Positions 16,409 to 19,633 of a stretch of 19,633 nt of DNA are shown here, piece by piece (the first letter of the stretch is position 1; every line of letters starts with the position of its first letter). Position numbers and translations under genes: made by a program. Below the pieces are notes generated by a model. That model searched no databases and was not told where the DNA came from. It worked only from the letters and a program-made list of their open reading frames with translations. The stretch spans positions 1 through 19,633 of the forward strand of contig JAMDCE010000030.1 in the NCBI GenBank assembly GCA_023489135.1. Reading direction: 5' to 3'. This DNA is from Chloroflexota bacterium. GTDB taxonomy: Bacteria; Chloroflexota; Chloroflexia; JAMDCE01.

Positions 16409-16436
16409 TTGCCAAGCGCCCATATTCTTGTATAAT
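16409..16436 (+). promoter_or_regulatory. Second tandem promoter P2 upstream of the radical SAM gene
   Basis: TTGCCA (16409-16414), 16 bases, TATAAT (16431-16436), with the same 16-base spacing and the same TTGTATAAT core as P1, 97 bases downstream of it. A small dyad TTGG-N5-CCAA (16404-16416) overlaps its -35 box and could be an operator. Confidence 0.7.
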
Positions 16437-16456
16437 GGTAGTTAGGCGTCCTTTCC

Positions 16457-16494
16457 GGCCTTCGTTGTAACCCCTTCAACCTGACAAGAAGGCC
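16457..16494 (+). promoter_or_regulatory. Hairpin in the radical SAM mRNA leader
   Basis: GGCCTTC (16457-16463) pairs with GAAGGCC (16488-16494); just inside, GTTG (16464-16467) pairs with CAAC (16477-16480), with a one-sided bulge of seven bases. It begins about 14 bases after the expected P2 start point and about 180 bases before the coding region. No known riboswitch class was recognised. The whole gap 16249-16635 has no gene. Confidence 0.5.
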
Positions 16495-16621
16495 CAATCG
16501 TTCCAACCTTCGCGACAAACCTCATAGCGGGAATCAAGCAGAGCTGTGCCGGCAGAGGTATGGAGATCAGCTTCCGGTTTTCCTCTGGCGCAGCCGTCAT
16601 CGTCGACCGCACCGCTCGGAG

Positions 16622-16628
16622 AAAGGAG
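16622..16628 (+). promoter_or_regulatory. RBS selecting the radical SAM start at 16636
   Basis: AAAGGAG seven bases before ATG 16636. An upstream in-frame GTG at 16546 would add 30 low-complexity residues and has no such site. Confidence 0.75.
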
Positions 16629-16635
16629 AACGTGG

Positions 16636-18102
16636 ATGAGCAGCGTAGCAGAGAGGGAGCAGCCCAAGACCGATCGGGGTTTGCTGGACGCCGGCAAGAA
16701 GCTGGTTGACAAGGCGAAGCAGAAATCCTTTGAGGTTGGGCTTTCCCAGGGACTCAATCTACTGGCCAAGGCGCCTGAGGACAAATACGTCTTTATCGTC
16801 GACAACATCCTGGCTCGCTTTGCCGACAGCCCTCAGAAGAAGATGACGGTCGACTTTCTGCGCGAGTATCTTTCTCCAGGGCATCCCGGCTCAGCTTACA
16901 TAAAGCGCGTCCTGAGTACCCTCCATCCCAACGTTCGCAAGACCTATCTCGCAAAGTTCATCAGCAGCCTCCTTTTCCGAGATCCTGTCCTGGAAGCCCA
17001 GATCAATAAGACCAAAGAGGAAATCGGGGCCGATCCGAAGCTGATGGTCATCAGCCCCACCGCGCGATGCAACTTGAAGTGCATTGGCTGCTACGCCGGA
17101 AACTATGAACAAAACCAGGGGATGGAACCTGATCTGGTCCAAAGAATAATTGACGAGGCCAAAGAGCTGGGCATCCGCTTCTTCGTGATATCCGGCGGAG
17201 AGCCTCTCATGTATAAGCCCTTGCTCTCGCTCCTGGAGAAGAACCACGACTGCGTCTTCCAGCTTTATACCAACGGCACTCTCATCGACAAGCCGATGGC
17301 CAAAGAGTTGGTGCGGTTAGGCAACGCCTGCCCGTGCATCAGCGTTGAGGGCTTCGCCGAAGAGACCGACGGCCGGCGCGGGCGGGGGGTCTTCAGCAAG
17401 GTTCTGGAAGCCTTCGACAACCTGCACGAAGCCGGCGCAATGTACGGCTTTTCGGCGACGGGGACGCGCAAGAATTACAAGATCATCACCAGCGACGAAT
17501 TCATCGATTTGATGGTCGAGAAGGGCGTTCACTACGGCTGGTACTTCCAGTTCATGCCAGTGGGACGGGACGCCGGCCTGGAAGAACTCTTCCTCCGTCC
17601 GGAGGAGCGCAGCGAGTTCCGGGAGCGGATAATGAGCTTCCGAACGCGCAAGCCGATGCTAGCCGGAGATTTTTGGAACGATGGCGGGCTTACCAACGGC
17701 TGCCTCGCCGGGGGGCGCCACTATCTCCACATTAACAGCGAGGGCTGGATCGAGCCTTGCGTCTTCACTCACTTCGCCACCGATAACATCAGAGATGTTA
17801 CTCTGAAGCAAGCGCTAAATTCACCGTTCTTCCACGCCCTTCGGGACGGCATCGAGTACGAGTACTCCTGCAACCGCAACTTGCTCCGGCCCTGCACGAT
17901 CATCGATCATCCCAATGTCCTCCGGGACGCCGTCATAGAGTGTGGAGCTAGGCCAACCCACGAGGGTGCCGACGCAGTGGTCTCGGATTTTGCGAACGAC
18001 CTGGATGCCTATGCCGAGGAAATGGAGAAGGTTACCGGTCCGGTCTGGAAGAAGGATTACACCTGGACGAAGGTCTGGCACGGCTGGGAAGACAAGGAAT
18101 AG
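16636..18102 (+). CDS. Radical SAM/SPASM-type protein of unknown function
   Basis: A 488-residue iron-sulfur enzyme. Residues 1-130 form a helical N-terminal region. The radical SAM core carries C145-x3-C149-x2-C152 (CNLKCIGC) for the SAM-binding 4Fe-4S cluster and SGGEP at 186-190 for SAM contacts. The C-terminal part has further cysteines at C356 (GCLAGG), C375 (EPCVF), C412, C420 and C436, a SPASM-like pattern expected to bind auxiliary clusters. Such enzymes modify peptides or proteins, or act on sugars and cofactors; the substrate is not evident here. ATG 16636 is selected by AAAGGAG. The gene has two promoters, a long leader and its own terminator, so it appears monocistronic. It does not look like the core catabolic operon and may be a housekeeping or maturation enzyme. 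Confidence 0.9.
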   Translation: MSSVAEREQPKTDRGLLDAGKKLVDKAKQKSFEVGLSQGLNLLAKAPEDKYVFIVDNILARFADSPQKKMTVDFLREYLSPGHPGSAYIKRVLSTLHPNVRKTYLAKFISSLLFRDPVLEAQINKTKEEIGADPKLMVISPTARCNLKCIGCYAGNYEQNQGMEPDLVQRIIDEAKELGIRFFVISGGEPLMYKPLLSLLEKNHDCVFQLYTNGTLIDKPMAKELVRLGNACPCISVEGFAEETDGRRGRGVFSKVLEAFDNLHEAGAMYGFSATGTRKNYKIITSDEFIDLMVEKGVHYGWYFQFMPVGRDAGLEELFLRPEERSEFRERIMSFRTRKPMLAGDFWNDGGLTNGCLAGGRHYLHINSEGWIEPCVFTHFATDNIRDVTLKQALNSPFFHALRDGIEYEYSCNRNLLRPCTIIDHPNVLRDAVIECGARPTHEGADAVVSDFANDLDAYAEEMEKVTGPVWKKDYTWTKVWHGWEDKE

Positions 18103-18169
18103 CCGCCCTGGACGGCCAAATGGGGAAAGGGTCGCGGTGACCGCTAGCGACGAACACGAGAAGAAATTG

Positions 18170-18212
18170 GAAGCCACCCAGTCTAAACTTCTGGGTGGCT
18201 TCTTGGTTATTT
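18170..18212 (+). terminator. Rho-independent terminator after the radical SAM gene
   Basis: A 12-bp perfect stem, GAAGCCACCCAG (18170-18181) and CTGGGTGGCTTC (18191-18202), with a 9-base loop, followed by the U-rich TTGGTTATTT. It lies 68 bases after the stop codon. Confidence 0.85.
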
Positions 18213-18248
18213 GCGGGACGCTGAGAGCTTAGGAGGGAAGGACGCAGC

Positions 18249-18443
18249 ATGCGGTCCGAGGAAGACATCCGAGCCAAAGTGCGCGAGCTTAACGACCGCA
18301 TCCAGCGGCTGGAGAAAGAGATCGAGGAGCGAGGCATCGACGAACCCAACGGAATGATGCTTCGCTCGGACATCCGAGATGCCCAGGACGTCAGAAGAGT
18401 CCTTCTCTGGGTTCTGGGAGAGACCGAACGCCCCTACGTTTAG
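18249..18443 (+). CDS. Small charged coiled-coil protein, hypothetical
   Basis: A 64-residue protein, not recognised as a named family. Residues 3-28 (EEDIRAKVRELNDRIQRLEK onward) form a heptad-like amphipathic helix rich in Arg, Glu and Leu, then a loop at GIDEPNG and a second helix (DAQDVRRVLLWVLGE). It has no Cys and no signal or TM segment. The coding call rests on AGGAGG followed by GAAGG upstream of ATG 18249, the clean coiled-coil composition, and position just after a terminator. It might act as a small helical hairpin adaptor or oligomerisation module. No promoter was clearly seen. Confidence 0.72.
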   Translation: MRSEEDIRAKVRELNDRIQRLEKEIEERGIDEPNGMMLRSDIRDAQDVRRVLLWVLGETERPYV

Positions 18444-18596
18444 TCCGGCCGAATTACGCATCTCCTGCCCGAGAAGCCCAGTAAGGGTTTGCGCTGGCTC
18501 TCGATGCTTTCCTCCGGTTTCCCTTCAGATCCCGCCCCAGTTCTCCAGCGAACTACTGGCCAGGCCGGCGACGATCACCCTTCAAGGAGAGATTCG

Positions 18597-19633
18597 ATGA
18601 ACGAAGCGGAGAAGGAACTCTTGCAGGACATAGAGCAGCGAGAGGACGAGCTCTTCGACCTGGTGAGAACCCTGGTGCGCTTTGAGACGCCTAACCCACC
18701 GGGAGGAAACGAAAAGGAAGCCCAGGAATGGACCGCGCGCAGGCTGCGAGAGATGGGGATGGAGGTGGACGTTTTCGACGTCTACCCGGGGCGACCCGAC
18801 GTAGTGGGTGTCCTCAAAGGAACCGGAGGCGGCCGGTCGGTGATCTTGAACGGTCACATCGACGTCGCCGAAGTGGCTCTCCGGGACCAGTGGACCCACG
18901 ATCCCTATGATCCCGTTGTCGTCGGCCGCAAGATGTACGGCCGGGGCGCTGCGGACATGAAGAGCGGCCTGGCCGGCTACTTGTTCGCCTTGGAAAGCCT
19001 AATTCGCCACGGGTTCAAGCTAAAGGGTGACGTGCTCTACGAGAGCGCGGTAGGCGAGGAAGCTGGTGAAGCAGGCACGCGAGAGATGGTGAAGAGAGGC
19101 TACAAGGCCGATTTCGCCATCGTAGCCGAGTGCTCGCTCGGCCGCAATATTCACCCCTCTGTCGGAGTGATGAACGCCTGTGTGACCGTCAGGAGCCCAT
19201 ACTCGCTCCATCTGGTCCATCGCAAGAACTTCGTCCATGCAGGGGGACAGATGGAAGGGGCCAACGCCATAGAGAAGATGGCCACAAAGATTATTCCGGC
19301 GCTCAACGAACTGGAGCGGGAGTGGGCCGTCTTCAAGACTCACCCTCTTCTGCCACCTGGGCTACCAGTAATCAATCCTTTTGCGATCGAAGGAGGGGGA
19401 AATACCTTCATCCTCCCTCACGAGTGCAAGCTCTACGTCACTGTCTACTATCTACCCAACGAGAAAAAGGAGGACGTCCAGGGGCAGGTCGAGGACCAGG
19501 TCCGCCGCGCCGCCGAGCTTGATTCCTGGCTGCGAAAGTATCCTCCCACAGTAGAGTGGAATCCCGAGCGTTCGCCCATCGAGTTTGTGCCGGCCGATTT
19601 CGACCCCGAGAGTGCAGGGGTAATCCTTCTTCC
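18597..19633 (+). CDS. M20-family metallohydrolase (ArgE/DapE-like), C-terminus beyond window
   Basis: Zinc-dependent amidohydrolase/peptidase of the M20 family; 345 codons are in the window and the 3' end is missing (complete family members are about 380-440 residues). Zinc and catalytic residues are visible: H87-x-D89 (NGHIDVAE), D120 (GRGAADMKSG), the Glu pair E154/E155 (AVGEEAGEAGT) and E178. The lid domain follows, with NAIEKM as in homologues, but its entry (about residues 185-225) is unusual and longer than standard. ATG 18597 has AAGGAGA just upstream. It is 153 bases after the small coiled-coil gene, a gap in which nothing else is evident. Members cleave N-acyl, N-carbamoyl or dipeptide amide bonds, so a role beside the cyclic-amide pathway is possible but not shown. 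Confidence 0.92.
   Translation, partial: MNEAEKELLQDIEQREDELFDLVRTLVRFETPNPPGGNEKEAQEWTARRLREMGMEVDVFDVYPGRPDVVGVLKGTGGGRSVILNGHIDVAEVALRDQWTHDPYDPVVVGRKMYGRGAADMKSGLAGYLFALESLIRHGFKLKGDVLYESAVGEEAGEAGTREMVKRGYKADFAIVAECSLGRNIHPSVGVMNACVTVRSPYSLHLVHRKNFVHAGGQMEGANAIEKMATKIIPALNELEREWAVFKTHPLLPPGLPVINPFAIEGGGNTFILPHECKLYVTVYYLPNEKKEDVQGQVEDQVRRAAELDSWLRKYPPTVEWNPERSPIEFVPADFDPESAGVILL

Noticed and set aside
16393..16470. 25-residue leader peptide (MGLFGIAKRP...)
   Set aside because: Overlaps promoter P2 and lacks a ribosome binding site.
1..19633. tRNA, rRNA, CRISPR array, IS element or integration site
   Set aside because: No transposase or integrase frame, no regularly spaced repeats and no tRNA-like cloverleaf were seen on reading through.

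Overview
The window is bacterial chromosomal DNA, moderately G+C-rich by eye, with AGGAGG-type ribosome binding sites, sigma70-type promoters and rho-independent terminators. No rRNA, tRNA, insertion sequence, prophage or CRISPR array was seen. The gene content (large GAF-containing NarL-type kinases, molybdenum hydroxylase, HyuA/HyuB, radical SAM/SPASM protein) would fit a Chloroflexota-like or deep-branching soil or sediment bacterium. That placement is a guess; nothing here fixes the taxonomy.

Left half (1-10550, all minus strand, transcribed right to left): a tightly packed catabolic cluster. In transcription order it holds a degenerate receiver protein (10550-10122), an NCS1-family nucleobase/hydantoin-type permease (10026-8605), a perfect 15-bp hairpin, a cyclase/kynurenine-formamidase-like amidohydrolase (8518-7727), HyuA (7675-5573), HyuB (5571-3628), a small acetone-carboxylase-gamma-like zinc protein (3612-3310), a RidA-like protein (3257-2865), and the FAD (2683-1799), 2Fe-2S (1773-1306) and molybdopterin (1293 to beyond base 1) subunits of a xanthine-dehydrogenase-type hydroxylase. 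Together they suggest uptake of an N-heterocycle, hydroxylation next to ring nitrogen to a cyclic amide, ATP-dependent ring opening (or carboxylation) by HyuA/HyuB/gamma, hydrolysis by the cyclase-family enzyme, and removal of reactive imines by RidA. The substrate cannot be read from the sequence.

Middle (10551-16248): a signalling block. A 929-residue cytosolic hybrid (helical N-terminus, two GAFs, HisKA_3/HATPase, receiver, LuxR helix-turn-helix) is encoded on the minus strand and ends at a clear terminator just upstream of the catabolic cluster. It carries an internal ATG with a good ribosome binding site that could release the response regulator on its own. Divergently, across a 460-bp regulatory gap, lies a 764-residue membrane protein with about eight TM segments, GAF, PAS and a degenerate kinase ATPase domain but no histidine box. 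With the degenerate receiver, this makes three unusual two-component proteins beside one catabolic operon.

Right part (16249-19633, plus strand): a long leader with two near-consensus promoters and a hairpin drives a radical SAM/SPASM protein of unknown function, followed by a strong terminator. Then come a 64-residue coiled-coil protein with a good ribosome binding site and an M20-family metallohydrolase that runs off the window.
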